64,000 bases of DNA from G963556115 sp963675945 (GTDB lineage: Bacteria; Planctomycetota; SZUA-567): the NCBI GenBank assembly GCA_963675945.1, contig OY780932.1:2976001-3040000 (forward strand), given 5' to 3'. The position numbers and the translations under genes were made by a program. Position 1 is the stretch's first letter. The number at the start of each line of letters is the position of its first letter. Of the stretch, positions 24,270 to 33,794 are shown piece by piece. The notes below the pieces were generated by a model. It did no database searches, was not told where the DNA came from, and worked only from the letters and a program-made list of their open reading frames with translations.

Positions 24270-25964
24270 TTATTTATGCTCATATACTTCAGATTTTAAA
24301 GCCTCACTTTCATTCATTGTACCACCAATTATATAATCAGAAATATCTTTAAGTATTTTACCTCCCTCTACACTTGATGTAGTCCCTTTAGCGATAACAT
24401 CTCCTGTGTATTTACCCCCACCCCAAATAAGACCAAGCTGAAATGCATAAAAGGCTGTCTGCTTTACAACTTCATCATGAGGCAATCTCATACTTTGAAG
24501 TTCATTATATCTAATTCTTACCTTTCCAATCATTTCAAGCCCGCCATAAATTTCAGCAATTTGCGCAGGAATCGCCCCTTTACTAGCCACAGTCGCAATA
24601 AGCAATGCTGTTGAAACAGCATAATCCCTGAATAACCTACCTCCAGTCTCACCCATCCAGCTCTTGCCTGCGGCATCACCTTTTTCCGCAGCAATTGCCA
24701 TTGCTCGCTGATTTTCGATATACGAAGCACCAAGGCCGTTTGTAATATTATAAAATACATCCCAGAAGACAGCATCAACGTTATAATACTTGTCATCCTC
24801 GATAAGTATCTTCTCAAACGCTCTCGCCGCCTTGTACTCGACCTCCAGCCCAATCTCCCTGAGTCTGGCGTCCTCGACAATCTCCTGCTGGATCTCCACC
24901 TCACTCCAACCCTCGCTCCTTCTTTTGCTGATATGACCCGAATACTCCTCAGGCAACCCTGCCAGGGATTTACTCGCGAGAACCTGCCGGTTGAAGTTAT
25001 ACGCAATCTGGCTCCGCTCGATATATTCCGCCCCTGACCGGCGCAGGGTCTCCTTCTTGTCGAGTATCTCACAGGTTCTGATGGCCGCACATACTTCATT
25101 GACCTCCCGCGACTTAAAGCCTCCTTCGGCATCACGGATCGGTTCGAAGACATCGGGATAATTGCTTATAAGCCTCTGCAGTTCCTTGCGGTTATCATCT
25201 TCTGTAAAGAAGAAGTATGCATCATTGACCCTCTCCGCGATATACGGCGTCGGCATACTGCTGTTCTTGTTGAGTAACGCGACACTCATCTGCCTGATAT
25301 CCTCCGGCTTACCGCTATATACCTCGCTGTTCAGTACTTCAGCAAGATCACCAATTGCATTGCGTGGAGTATTACGGCTTACATCATACATCTTATCCTG
25401 AAGCTGACGTTTAACCACTTTCTCGGTCGGCTCGTCAAGAGGGAATGGGACATCAGTATCTTCAGTTGCTTTAGTTGCTTTAGTTATTTTCGTTATTTTC
25501 GTAAAAGTATTATCATCGTTTCCCGCAGCAACCAGTTCCTGCCCTGTATTTTCTGTCGCAGCTTTGAATTTTGGCGTTTTTGATTTTTGAAGGGCTTCCA
25601 TACCAATCAGAGGCATAATACTCCCCGTCATTGCTATACGATCACGGTACGGCTGCTTGATCATCCAGGGCATATCTTTCATCATACCCTTGATTTTTGG
25701 CTGAAAATCCTTCCTTGCCTGCTCCGGATAGAAATCCACCGTCTCCGCCAGCGTCTTAATAAAGTTTCTAGCATACTCTGAATCATCATTCTCCAGCCAG
25801 TCCACAACATGAGGGTTCATCGTCTCTCCGTACTTCACCTTGATCGTATCCAGATCGGATTGGAGTTCCTGAATCTCCGGAGTCGACCCGAGTACACTAA
25901 ACCTGTCAGTCCACAGCGGTGCCGTCTTCTCGCGTGAATAATTCTCACCCATTTTCTCTAACAA
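24270..25964 (-). CDS. 564-residue orphan protein, unknown family
   Basis: Not recognised. The start is TTG at 25964, 7 nt after AAGGAG; an in-frame ATG four codons later is the alternative. There is no signal peptide. The first 380 residues are charged and helical, with a Thr/Lys repeat (TKITKITKATKATEDTD, about residues 153-169). Near residues 440-470 and 500-530 are Gly/Ala-rich hydrophobic stretches (YAVSTALLIATVASKGA, FYAFQLGLIWGGGKYTGDVI) that could be membrane-active. This order, a long soluble part and a hydrophobic tail without export signal, is seen in some contact-dependent or type III/VI effectors and in phage internal proteins, but I have no motif to support either. It converges on the Sel1 cluster and has AT-rich DNA upstream. 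Confidence 0.7.
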   Translation of the reverse strand: MLEKMGENYSREKTAPLWTDRFSVLGSTPEIQELQSDLDTIKVKYGETMNPHVVDWLENDDSEYARNFIKTLAETVDFYPEQARKDFQPKIKGMMKDMPWMIKQPYRDRIAMTGSIMPLIGMEALQKSKTPKFKAATENTGQELVAAGNDDNTFTKITKITKATKATEDTDVPFPLDEPTEKVVKRQLQDKMYDVSRNTPRNAIGDLAEVLNSEVYSGKPEDIRQMSVALLNKNSSMPTPYIAERVNDAYFFFTEDDNRKELQRLISNYPDVFEPIRDAEGGFKSREVNEVCAAIRTCEILDKKETLRRSGAEYIERSQIAYNFNRQVLASKSLAGLPEEYSGHISKRRSEGWSEVEIQQEIVEDARLREIGLEVEYKAARAFEKILIEDDKYYNVDAVFWDVFYNITNGLGASYIENQRAMAIAAEKGDAAGKSWMGETGGRLFRDYAVSTALLIATVASKGAIPAQIAEIYGGLEMIGKVRIRYNELQSMRLPHDEVVKQTAFYAFQLGLIWGGGKYTGDVIAKGTTSSVEGGKILKDISDYIIGGTMNESEALKSEVYEHK

Positions 25965-26706
25965 AACATTCTCCTTTTCATAAATAAATTTACAACAAAA
26001 CTACCGCCAGATAGCATGAATTACTATTTAGCTCCAGCCACTGCAATACCCCGAATATTACAGTCCAATCTATGTAATAGGTTCGTATTTGCCGATTAGG
26101 AATTCATTCTAAAATCATCACAGCCATCTGCAAAACTAGCCCCGGTTGTGCTACCCACAGCGAAGCCAACTTTTTTGCTCAGCCCAGCATCAACAAGCAC
26201 GCCTTTCGCCGTAAATATTATCATTAAAAATCATGTGTGTCAAGAGAATTGTAGATTTACTTACTCAAACATATAAAAAAATACGCCTATATACGTTTTT
26301 ATAGTGCTTGGGAACAGCCTGAATTATGATCACTTATTCAAAATACAACTCTCTCCACGGTTAATAACCGAGGTGCGTCAGCATCAAACTTTAAAAAACT
26401 CGTTGTGGCTTCGCCCACAATTCAAACATCTGCGCCACATCACAAGATATTGCATATAAATAATAGAATAATGCATTTTTTAGTGAATATCATCAGGTAT
26501 ACTGTAGTAATATTTTATAGTATTCCTGACCACGACTATATCCCGAAACTGTCAGTATAACCATAAAAACGCCAGTAAATAGCTGCTTTGAGTCACAGTC
26601 TACACATATCACTCACTCTACAGCTACTTGCGCAAGATTTTATAGTAGTAGAGCAACACCTTGTTGTTTGTTCAATTGTTTGTGTTTAAGATACTAGGAG
26701 AAAGTT
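25965..26706. other. Intergenic region upstream of araF, no convincing gene
   Basis: About 740 nt. It holds a short weak minus-strand frame (26096-26224, 42 codons, no ribosome site), two small hairpins (CGGTTA-A-TAACCG near 26357 and TTGTGG-CTTCGC-CCACAA near 26403) and, nearer araF, an imperfect inverted pair ATACTGTA (26499-26506) / TATAGTAT (26516-26523) that could be an AraC-type operator. araF has the ribosome site AGGAGAAAG. Confidence 0.45.
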
Positions 26707-27687
26707 ATGATCAAACGTTTTATGCTTTTCTGTCTAATTGTACTGACCGGGCTAACCCTCTGCACCGGCCTCAACGCTGCGGAGAAGGTGAAGATAGGCT
26801 TTATTGTCAAACAGCCTGAAGAGCCCTGGTTCCAGCTCGAATGGAAGTTCGCCGAAGAAGCAGCTAAAGAGAAAGGTTTTGAGTTGATAAAGATCAGTGG
26901 TGTCGACGGTCCGAAGGTTCTCGCCGCTATTGATAACCTAGCCACTATCGGCGCCAAGGGTTTTGTTATCTGCACCCCAGATGTCAAGCTCGGCCCGGCA
27001 ATCATGATGCGTGCCAAAAAGCACGGCATGAAGGTCGTGGCCGTTGACGACCGCTTCATGAAGGGTGACAAACCTATGGAGGAGGTCAAATACCTCGGAA
27101 TTTCCGCCTATAAAATTGGTGAAAAATGTGGGGAAGAAGCGGTCAAAGAGATGAAGAAGCGCGGCTGGAAGGAGTCTGAAACCGGCGTCTGCATTGTAAC
27201 CTTTGATGAGCTTGATACCGCTCGCGACCGTACCGACGGTGAGTATGCAGCCATTGTCGCCGCAGGTTTCCCCAAGAACCAGATCTTCAAGGCGCCACAG
27301 AAGACCTCGGATGTCCCCGGTGCTTTTGACGGCACCAATATCCTCCTGACCCAACAGACCGGATTCAAAAATTGGATCGTAACTGGAATGAATGACAGTG
27401 CGACCATTGGAGGCATCAGAGCCATGGAAGGTCGTGGCTTCAAGCCGGCCAATATCATTGGCATCGGTATCAACGGAACAGACTGCATCACCGAGTTTAA
27501 GAAGCCTGAACAGACAGGATTCTACGGTTCCATGCTCCTCTCTGCCAAGCAGCACGGATACGACACCGCTTCAATGCTGTACGAGTGGATTGTTAATGGT
27601 AAAGAACCCCCTGCCGATACCAGGACTGTCGGTGTATTTATCACCCGTGATACTTGGGAGCAGATCTATAAGGAACAGGGACTCTAA
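26707..27687 (+). CDS. araF: L-arabinose ABC transporter, periplasmic binding protein
   Basis: A 326-residue Sec-exported binding protein (signal peptide to about AALNAAEK). It matches E. coli arabinose-binding protein closely in memory: KIGFIVKQPEEPWFQLEWKF, GAKGFVICTPDVKLG, ELDTARDRTDGEYAA, PGAFDGTN, VTGMNDSATIGG and GIGINGTDCITEF. The residues that hold L-arabinose in the E. coli protein (the Lys of VKQPEEPW, Arg of TARDR, Asn of GMND) are all here. D-galactose or D-fucose binding is a side activity in the family. First gene of araFGH. Confidence 0.94.
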   Translation: MIKRFMLFCLIVLTGLTLCTGLNAAEKVKIGFIVKQPEEPWFQLEWKFAEEAAKEKGFELIKISGVDGPKVLAAIDNLATIGAKGFVICTPDVKLGPAIMMRAKKHGMKVVAVDDRFMKGDKPMEEVKYLGISAYKIGEKCGEEAVKEMKKRGWKESETGVCIVTFDELDTARDRTDGEYAAIVAAGFPKNQIFKAPQKTSDVPGAFDGTNILLTQQTGFKNWIVTGMNDSATIGGIRAMEGRGFKPANIIGIGINGTDCITEFKKPEQTGFYGSMLLSAKQHGYDTASMLYEWIVNGKEPPADTRTVGVFITRDTWEQIYKEQGL

Positions 27688-27692
27688 TCATA

Positions 27693-29201
27693 ATGCAGAA
27701 AACAACCTATCTACAATTTGAAGGTATCGGCAAGACCTTTCCCGGGGTAAAAGCGCTGGATGACATCACCTTCGGTGCCAGTGCTGGCTCGGTACACGGG
27801 CTGATCGGGGAAAACGGTGCTGGCAAGTCAACCTTGCTCAAAATTCTGTCTGGAGCTTACCAGCCGAATTCAGGCAGAATTAAAATTGCTGGACAGGATG
27901 TAAAATTTGCCAATGCTTCAGCCGCAATTGCGGCTGGAGTTGCGGTTATTTATCAAGAATTGCAGCTTGTACCAGAACTGACCGTGGCAGAGAATATCTT
28001 TCTTGGCCACCTCCCCGCCAATAAATTCGGTTGGGTAAATAAAAAAGAATTAATCAGCAAAGCTCTGCTTGAGCTTGAACGTATCGGGGAGAAGATCTCA
28101 CCCAATACCAGACTGAGTAAACTCTCGATTGCTCAGCGTCAGATGGTTGAGATTGCCAAAGCCTTATCGCAGGGAGCGAAAATTATCGCCTTTGATGAGC
28201 CGACCAGTTCTCTGTCTGAACGCGAGACCCAGCAATTATTCAGAATCATCGCTGAACTCAAGGAACAGGGAAAGATTATCTTCTATGTCTCACACCGTAT
28301 GGAAGAGATCTTTACCGTGTGTGATGCGGTTACCGTATTCAGAGACGGCAAACATGTACGAACCGAAACTGAGATGAAGAACGTTGACAATGACAGTCTG
28401 GTAAAGTTGATGGTGGGGCGGGACCTTAGTGATATTTATAAGTACCGCTCGCGCCAGACAGCAGGTGAACTCATTGAGGTACAAGATCTGACCGGTACCG
28501 GCCTTACCGCACCGGCTTCTTTTCAAGTTAAACGCGGTGAGATCGTAGGCTTTTTCGGGCTGGTGGGAGCCGGTCGAACAGAGCTTATGCGTCTTATCTT
28601 TGGTGCGGAGAAACCTACCGGCGGCAAGATATTCCTCAACGGCAAGCACTATGACTCCACACGGCCGGCGCAAGCGATAAAAAAACGTATCGCCTATGTC
28701 CCTGAAGACCGAAAACAGGATGGCATTCTTCCTATTGCCACGGTAGAAGAGAATATTAATATTACCTCCCGTCCCAACCATAGTAGCGGGAGATTCTGGC
28801 TTAATAATAACTGGGAACGGAGCAATGCCTTGGAACAGATCAAGTCTCTGCGGGTAAAGACACCGTCTGCAAAGCAACTGATGAAGAATCTCTCCGGCGG
28901 GAATCAGCAGAAAGCAATACTTGGGCGTTGGCTTTCAGAAAAGGTAGACCTCCTCTTATTCGACGAACCCACCCGCGGTATCGATGTAGGCGCCAAAAGC
29001 GAAATATACGAAATCACCTACAAGCTTGCCGAAGAAGGTACTGGTATCGTAATTGTATCCAGTGATCTACCCGAGGTTCTCGGTATCAGTGACAGGATCA
29101 TAGTCATGCGTGAGGGCAAAATTTCGGGTGAACTCAACAGAGAACAAGCAACGCCGTCGGCTATTCTTAAGCTTGCTCTTCCTCAGGAGAGTAATGAGTA
29201 A
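27693..29201 (+). CDS. araG: L-arabinose ABC transporter, duplicated ATPase
   Basis: A 502-residue CUT2-class ATPase with two nucleotide-binding domains. First domain: Walker A GENGAGKSTLLK (about 42-53), signature LSIAQRQMVE in place of LSGGQ, Walker B IIAFDEPTSSLSE. Second domain: Walker A-like GLVGAGRTELMR (degenerate), LSGGNQQKAILG and LLLFDEPTRGIDVG. The altered Walker A in the second half is normal for this class. Starts 5 nt after araF. Confidence 0.94.
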   Translation: MQKTTYLQFEGIGKTFPGVKALDDITFGASAGSVHGLIGENGAGKSTLLKILSGAYQPNSGRIKIAGQDVKFANASAAIAAGVAVIYQELQLVPELTVAENIFLGHLPANKFGWVNKKELISKALLELERIGEKISPNTRLSKLSIAQRQMVEIAKALSQGAKIIAFDEPTSSLSERETQQLFRIIAELKEQGKIIFYVSHRMEEIFTVCDAVTVFRDGKHVRTETEMKNVDNDSLVKLMVGRDLSDIYKYRSRQTAGELIEVQDLTGTGLTAPASFQVKRGEIVGFFGLVGAGRTELMRLIFGAEKPTGGKIFLNGKHYDSTRPAQAIKKRIAYVPEDRKQDGILPIATVEENINITSRPNHSSGRFWLNNNWERSNALEQIKSLRVKTPSAKQLMKNLSGGNQQKAILGRWLSEKVDLLLFDEPTRGIDVGAKSEIYEITYKLAEEGTGIVIVSSDLPEVLGISDRIIVMREGKISGELNREQATPSAILKLALPQESNE

Positions 29202-29274
29202 TGGCTTGTATATTATTGATTTTTATTAGCAATTAACTAAACAATAAACAGCTTAGATCCAAGAAAGGTATGTA

Positions 29275-30255
29275 ATGAGTGCACAAGCTGAATATTCAGA
29301 CTCGATGAGGCAAAATTCCGGCGTCTTAGGTTGGCTTTGGGAGGAAGCCGGAATGCTTCTGGTGCTTGTCGGCCTATTCATCATATGTTCAATAGCAGTC
29401 CCCAATTTTTTTACAACCATCAATATGGAGTCTCTGGCTCTGGCAGTATCTCAGGTCGGCATGGTTGCCTGCACCATGCTCTTCTGTCTAGCGTCTGGTG
29501 ACTTTGACCTCTCGGTCGGCTCTATTATCGCCTGCTCCGGCGTAGTATGCGCGGTTATAATGGAAGCCACCGGAAGTGTCTTCCTCGGTATTTCCGGAGC
29601 GTTACTACTGGGACTCGTAATCGGACTCTTCAACGGTGTTATAATCGCGGTTCTCGGTATCAACGCCCTTATCACAACTCTGGCCACAATGCAGATAGTA
29701 CGCGGCACCGGGTATATCTTCTCCGGTGGCCGGGCTGTCGGTATCTATCTTGAAGATTTCTTTGCTCTAGGGAATACATCTTTTGCCTACATTCCGGTTC
29801 CGGTATGGATATGTATCCTCTGCTTTCTAGTATTTGGCGTACTCCTGGCCAAGACCACCTTTGGGCGCAATACCCTAGCCATTGGCGGTAACGAAGAAGC
29901 GGCATACCTTGCTGGTATTAATGTAAAACTTACAAAGGTTGTAATTTTCTCCATGCAGGGCGTAATCTCGGCCTTTGCCGGAATCGTTCTGGCGTCACGT
30001 ATGACCAGCGGTCAGCCAATGACCTCGCAGGGCTTTGAACTCGAGGTTATAAGTGCTTGTGTTCTTGGCGGGGTCTCCATGAACGGTGGTATCGGACGTA
30101 TATCCTTTGTCATTGCCGGAGTACTAATTATGGGTATTGTTCAGAATTCTATGAATCTCCTCAATGTTGATTCATTCTATCAATACCTGGCACGAGGCGT
30201 GATCCTGCTCGCTGCAGTTATCTTTGACCGGATCAAAAACCGCAACAACAATTAA
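29275..30255 (+). CDS. araH: L-arabinose ABC transporter, permease
   Basis: A 326-residue inner-membrane permease of the CUT2 class with about eight to ten helices and the EAA-like loop region GRNTLAIGGNEEAAYLAGINV that contacts the ATPase. AGGTA/AAAGG ribosome site before ATG at 29275; 73 nt after araG. The N terminus resembles E. coli AraH, with a cytoplasmic start (SAQAEYSDSMRQNSGVLGWL). No arabinose isomerase, kinase or epimerase follows. Confidence 0.92.
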   Translation: MSAQAEYSDSMRQNSGVLGWLWEEAGMLLVLVGLFIICSIAVPNFFTTINMESLALAVSQVGMVACTMLFCLASGDFDLSVGSIIACSGVVCAVIMEATGSVFLGISGALLLGLVIGLFNGVIIAVLGINALITTLATMQIVRGTGYIFSGGRAVGIYLEDFFALGNTSFAYIPVPVWICILCFLVFGVLLAKTTFGRNTLAIGGNEEAAYLAGINVKLTKVVIFSMQGVISAFAGIVLASRMTSGQPMTSQGFELEVISACVLGGVSMNGGIGRISFVIAGVLIMGIVQNSMNLLNVDSFYQYLARGVILLAAVIFDRIKNRNNN

Positions 30256-30281
30256 TAACACATTTACTCTTCATAAACTAC

Positions 30282-30315
30282 GATCAGGGCTGTGCCCCTA
30301 TGCACAACCCTGATC
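30282..30315. terminator. Bidirectional terminator-like hairpin between araH and the AraC gene
   Basis: GATCAGGG-C-TGTGC pairs with GCACA-A-CCCTGATC around a 6-nt loop, one mismatch, in the 107-nt gap between two convergent genes. T content after the stem is modest on both strands. Confidence 0.6.
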
Positions 30316-30362
30316 ATTATTTGTATGCATATCACTTTACAAATTAGCAAGTTCAAGCAACT

Positions 30363-31235
30363 CTAGATTTGATATAATTCTCGGTACTTTTTAGGAGAGT
30401 GCCCATTGATCTGCTTGAAAGATCGCGAAAAATAAAACGCATTATCCCAGCCACATATTGTTGCAATATCCTGCACCTTGAGTGAGGTAGAGGTTAATAA
30501 CTGAGCTGCTCGCTGCAGTTTGATTCTGATATAAAAGTCTACCGGTGAATGCCCAGTCTGTTCTTTGAACAACTGAGAGAAACGGCTCACCGACAGTTTT
30601 GCATAGTCCGCCATCTCATTCAAAGTTAGAGAGCCTGAGGTATTCTCCTTCATATAGGCAATAACCTCCTGCACCCCTTTATGCCCATACGGTACGGACT
30701 CAGCAAATGCCTCATGCAGCGAGTACATCCCCAGAAGTCGCCAGATACTGAAATGAAGATAACTGAGGGTAGAGTTTATCATATAGGCAGAAATAGATTT
30801 TAACAGTTCACGAAATAACTCCACCGAGAGCTCACGTCTGGGTTGAGCCTTCGGGGCAAAGCTATTACCAACAAGTCTCGCCACAAACTCCTTTGCCAAA
30901 TCTCCCTCAAAATGCAACCAGTATATCCTCCAACCACTGCGACTACCATACTTATGTGCAATGCCGGCAGGAAGCATAAAGAACTCACCTTCACAGACAG
31001 TATACTCCTCTGGCTCAATACTGAACCAGCCATTCCCAGAAATACAGTGAATAAGAATATTACTCAAGCTACCGGTCGGCCTGGAAACATAATGATTAGA
31101 AGCATATGGATAATACCCAATATCGGTCGCATAGAGTAATTTATGTATAGGATCAGTTTTCGCCGCCGCAATCTGATCCGGGGTAAATCGAAAGAGCAGT
31201 TGCCCTTCGAATCCTTCCTGTTTATCCATAGGCAT
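30363..31235 (-). CDS. araC: AraC-family regulator, probable arabinose regulator
   Basis: A 290-residue protein with an N-terminal cupin sugar-binding domain (about 40-150: SNILIHCISGNGWFSIEPEE, then EGEFFMLPAGIAHKYG) and two C-terminal helix-turn-helix motifs (NEMADYAKLSVSRFSQLFKE and VQDIATICGWDNAFYFSRSF). GHSPKKYRE ends the domain as in the family. I place the start at 31235, where GGAGC is 8 nt upstream; a longer frame to 31307 lacks one. Control of araFGH by L-arabinose is inferred from its position and the AraC-like N-terminal layout. Confidence 0.84.
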   Translation of the reverse strand: MPMDKQEGFEGQLLFRFTPDQIAAAKTDPIHKLLYATDIGYYPYASNHYVSRPTGSLSNILIHCISGNGWFSIEPEEYTVCEGEFFMLPAGIAHKYGSRSGWRIYWLHFEGDLAKEFVARLVGNSFAPKAQPRRELSVELFRELLKSISAYMINSTLSYLHFSIWRLLGMYSLHEAFAESVPYGHKGVQEVIAYMKENTSGSLTLNEMADYAKLSVSRFSQLFKEQTGHSPVDFYIRIKLQRAAQLLTSTSLKVQDIATICGWDNAFYFSRSFKQINGHSPKKYRELYQI

Positions 31236-31559
31236 CAATAGCGCTCCATTGTCGTAAAATATTATATATATAAAATCTGCATTGCTGAAAATTAAGTGCT
31301 CATACACAATACAACTATAATAATATTATTCAGTATTTTCAAGATTATTCTCTTTAATTACTCAAATCAGTTAGCAGAAAAAGATAATAACGATATCGCT
31401 AATAATTATCAAAGTTACAAAACCCCATGCCTGCTCCATCAAGCAACCTACAAGCAGTGACAAAAAATTATGCCTCATATTCATAATTCGTATGTTCAAG
31501 CGTAATTTATGCCGTATCATTCTACTACCATATATAAGTGCTGCGTTGTAAATTAAAAT

Positions 31560-33794
31560 TTACTCTAGTACTTCCCTTACCACAAATGTTGTATGCACAC
31601 TCGTCTTCTCGGTTGCGGCCACAAGCGTATGATATCCCGGGATCATCCTCCACGCTACCGCTCTGCCCGAAGCTTCGCTACCAACATATTCCCCATCAAT
31701 AAAGTACGCGATTTTAGCTGAGCCGGTTGCTAGCGAGGTCAAGTCCAAGCGACTCTCGTGCTCAGTTTTACTGTCAAACAGCAGATATGTTGCTTCGGCA
31801 ATCGGCGAAAGAATCTTGAGACTTGATTTGGACGTTGCTGGATATGCGCAATGCCCCTGCGCCATAGATGCGGCAACCTCAGTTGGCCAATTTATTTTGA
31901 CCTGTTTCGATGCAACCTCTGTCTCAGTAGTATGCAAACGACAGACAGCTTCAAAACTCACTCCCGGTATATATTGAGCCTTTACCACATGTTTACAATT
32001 TATCCCAGGAATTGCACCGGAAAGCGCACAGACGCTACGGGTACCGACCCCCTGAGGCCGATGCCAAAGCATCTTTTCCTTAGGCTTGATAGCGTCGGCA
32101 AGTTCCAGGGCGATAGGCAACGCGGCTTTCGCCCCAACCAGTCGATTATTTCCTCTGCCTGAGAAATTACCACACCAGACCCCGACCACATATTGTGGAC
32201 TGATACATATTGCCCAGGCATCACGATTGTTCCAACTGGTTCCGGTCTTCCAAATCAAAGTTCTTGCCTGATCTCCCGGAAGTGATTCAATAGTCAACCA
32301 GACAGCTTGCGGAGTAAACACCTGCACACTTTGATTCGAACCTATTTCCGTGGTAACGCGCAGGGGTAAATATTCTCCTCCTCGCGCCAGTGTCGCATAG
32401 GCGTTTACCAGATTGAGTAGTGACATTTCAGCCGTGCCAAGCGCGAGTGAAAGACTGTAATCTCCAACCGCACCCTCAGTCTGCAATCCAATTTTAGAGA
32501 GTTTACCCGCAAAATACTCAATCCCAAGTTGCTCCAAGATCCTTACCGCAGGAATATTCCGGGAAGAGCGTAACGCTTCCTTGGCGCTAATAGCCCCCAG
32601 ATAATCATGATCTATATTCTCAGGATGATACTCACGCCAAATACTTGGAACATCATAGACCACTGCATCCGGTGTAAGCATACCGCGCTCATAGGCGCTG
32701 CAGTAGATAAAGGGTTTCAGTAGTGAACCTGGTTGGCGTTTTGCCGTAGCCCCATTGACCCAGCCAAATACTGGATTGTTAGGATTCGCATTGCCGATCA
32801 TAGCCTGCACTTTAGAATCGCGAACATTTATGACCACTACCGCCAGGCCGTCAATATTGGCTTGAGTTAACTCCGGGTATCTCTGCATAACCACACTTTC
32901 AGTTACCGATTGAAGTCTCGGGTCAATTGTAGTCTGTACAATGCCACCCTTATCCTTGCATAATTGGATTACATAATCAGCAAAACGTGGGACTCGATTA
33001 TTAGCCTTAACCTGTTGAATATGTATCCTTTCTTTTGTGGCGGCAACGATCTCGGCTCTACTTGCCATACCTGTCTCTTCCAAGCGTTTAAACACATACT
33101 CCCGGCGTTTTAATGCGTGCTCAAGATGCCTTCGTGGATTGAAACGTGCCGGACTCTGCGGAATACCAGACAAAAGCGCTGCTTCACCCAAGGTCAATTC
33201 ACGTGCAGATTTATTAAAATAATGACGTGCTGCAGCTTCAATACCGATCACATTCCCGCCATACGGTGCAAGATTAAGATAAAGTTCGAGTATCTTGTCT
33301 TTATCCCAGAGAGTCTCACATTTTAAGGCACGGGAGGCTTCACAGATTTTTGCAACCCAATCGCGTTTAGCTGGACGCAACAGACGCATTGTCTGCATGC
33401 TGATTGTCGAAGCACCCGAGACTCTACACCCATGCCGAATATTCTGTTCAACTGCACGTACAAGCGCATAAGGATCAATACCACTATGTTCCCAAAAGCG
33501 CTGATCCTCTGCGGCAACAATTGACTTGATTACCCATGGAGAAATATCCTGCAATTTGACCGGTACTCGCCAATTGTCATGAGCATCGACACGCCAGGCA
33601 AGCAGTCCGCCTTCACAATCAAGTAGCTCTGTTGCGCAATCACGTTCAACTTCAGCAATACGTTCTTGGTCAAACGGTAGCAACCTGTAAAACATTAAAA
33701 GAACCATTCCAGCCAGAATAATCAAACCGCAAGCAAACGCCAATAACCTTACTATGCGGCGATACTCAAGATAATACTCCGATATCCATTTCAC
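31560..33794 (-). CDS. pbpC: Penicillin-binding protein 1C
   Basis: A bifunctional class A PBP of 744 residues. After an N-terminal helix (LLAFACGLIILAGMVLLMFY), the GT51 glycosyltransferase shows EDQRFWEHSGIDPYAL with the catalytic Glu and GASTISMQTMRLL. The transpeptidase has SxxK in RQPGSLLKPFIY, SxN as SRN in LRSSRNIPAV and KTG in IWKTGTSWNNRDAW. A C-terminal PBP1C-type domain follows (about residues 640-744). Start is GTG, overlapping the end of the alpha-2-macroglobulin gene by 4 nt (GTGA), so both are made together. In E. coli the pair pbpC-yfhM is thought to repair the wall after attack. Confidence 0.95.
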   Translation of the reverse strand: MKWISEYYLEYRRIVRLLAFACGLIILAGMVLLMFYRLLPFDQERIAEVERDCATELLDCEGGLLAWRVDAHDNWRVPVKLQDISPWVIKSIVAAEDQRFWEHSGIDPYALVRAVEQNIRHGCRVSGASTISMQTMRLLRPAKRDWVAKICEASRALKCETLWDKDKILELYLNLAPYGGNVIGIEAAARHYFNKSARELTLGEAALLSGIPQSPARFNPRRHLEHALKRREYVFKRLEETGMASRAEIVAATKERIHIQQVKANNRVPRFADYVIQLCKDKGGIVQTTIDPRLQSVTESVVMQRYPELTQANIDGLAVVVINVRDSKVQAMIGNANPNNPVFGWVNGATAKRQPGSLLKPFIYCSAYERGMLTPDAVVYDVPSIWREYHPENIDHDYLGAISAKEALRSSRNIPAVRILEQLGIEYFAGKLSKIGLQTEGAVGDYSLSLALGTAEMSLLNLVNAYATLARGGEYLPLRVTTEIGSNQSVQVFTPQAVWLTIESLPGDQARTLIWKTGTSWNNRDAWAICISPQYVVGVWCGNFSGRGNNRLVGAKAALPIALELADAIKPKEKMLWHRPQGVGTRSVCALSGAIPGINCKHVVKAQYIPGVSFEAVCRLHTTETEVASKQVKINWPTEVAASMAQGHCAYPATSKSSLKILSPIAEATYLLFDSKTEHESRLDLTSLATGSAKIAYFIDGEYVGSEASGRAVAWRMIPGYHTLVAATEKTSVHTTFVVREVLE

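Noticed and set aside
26096..26224. 42-codon minus-strand frame upstream of araF
   Set aside because: No ribosome site and no recognisable composition; kept only as a note in the region entry.
26938..27555. 205-codon frame antisense to araF
   Set aside because: araF is certain from family motifs; long antisense frames are common over codon-biased genes.
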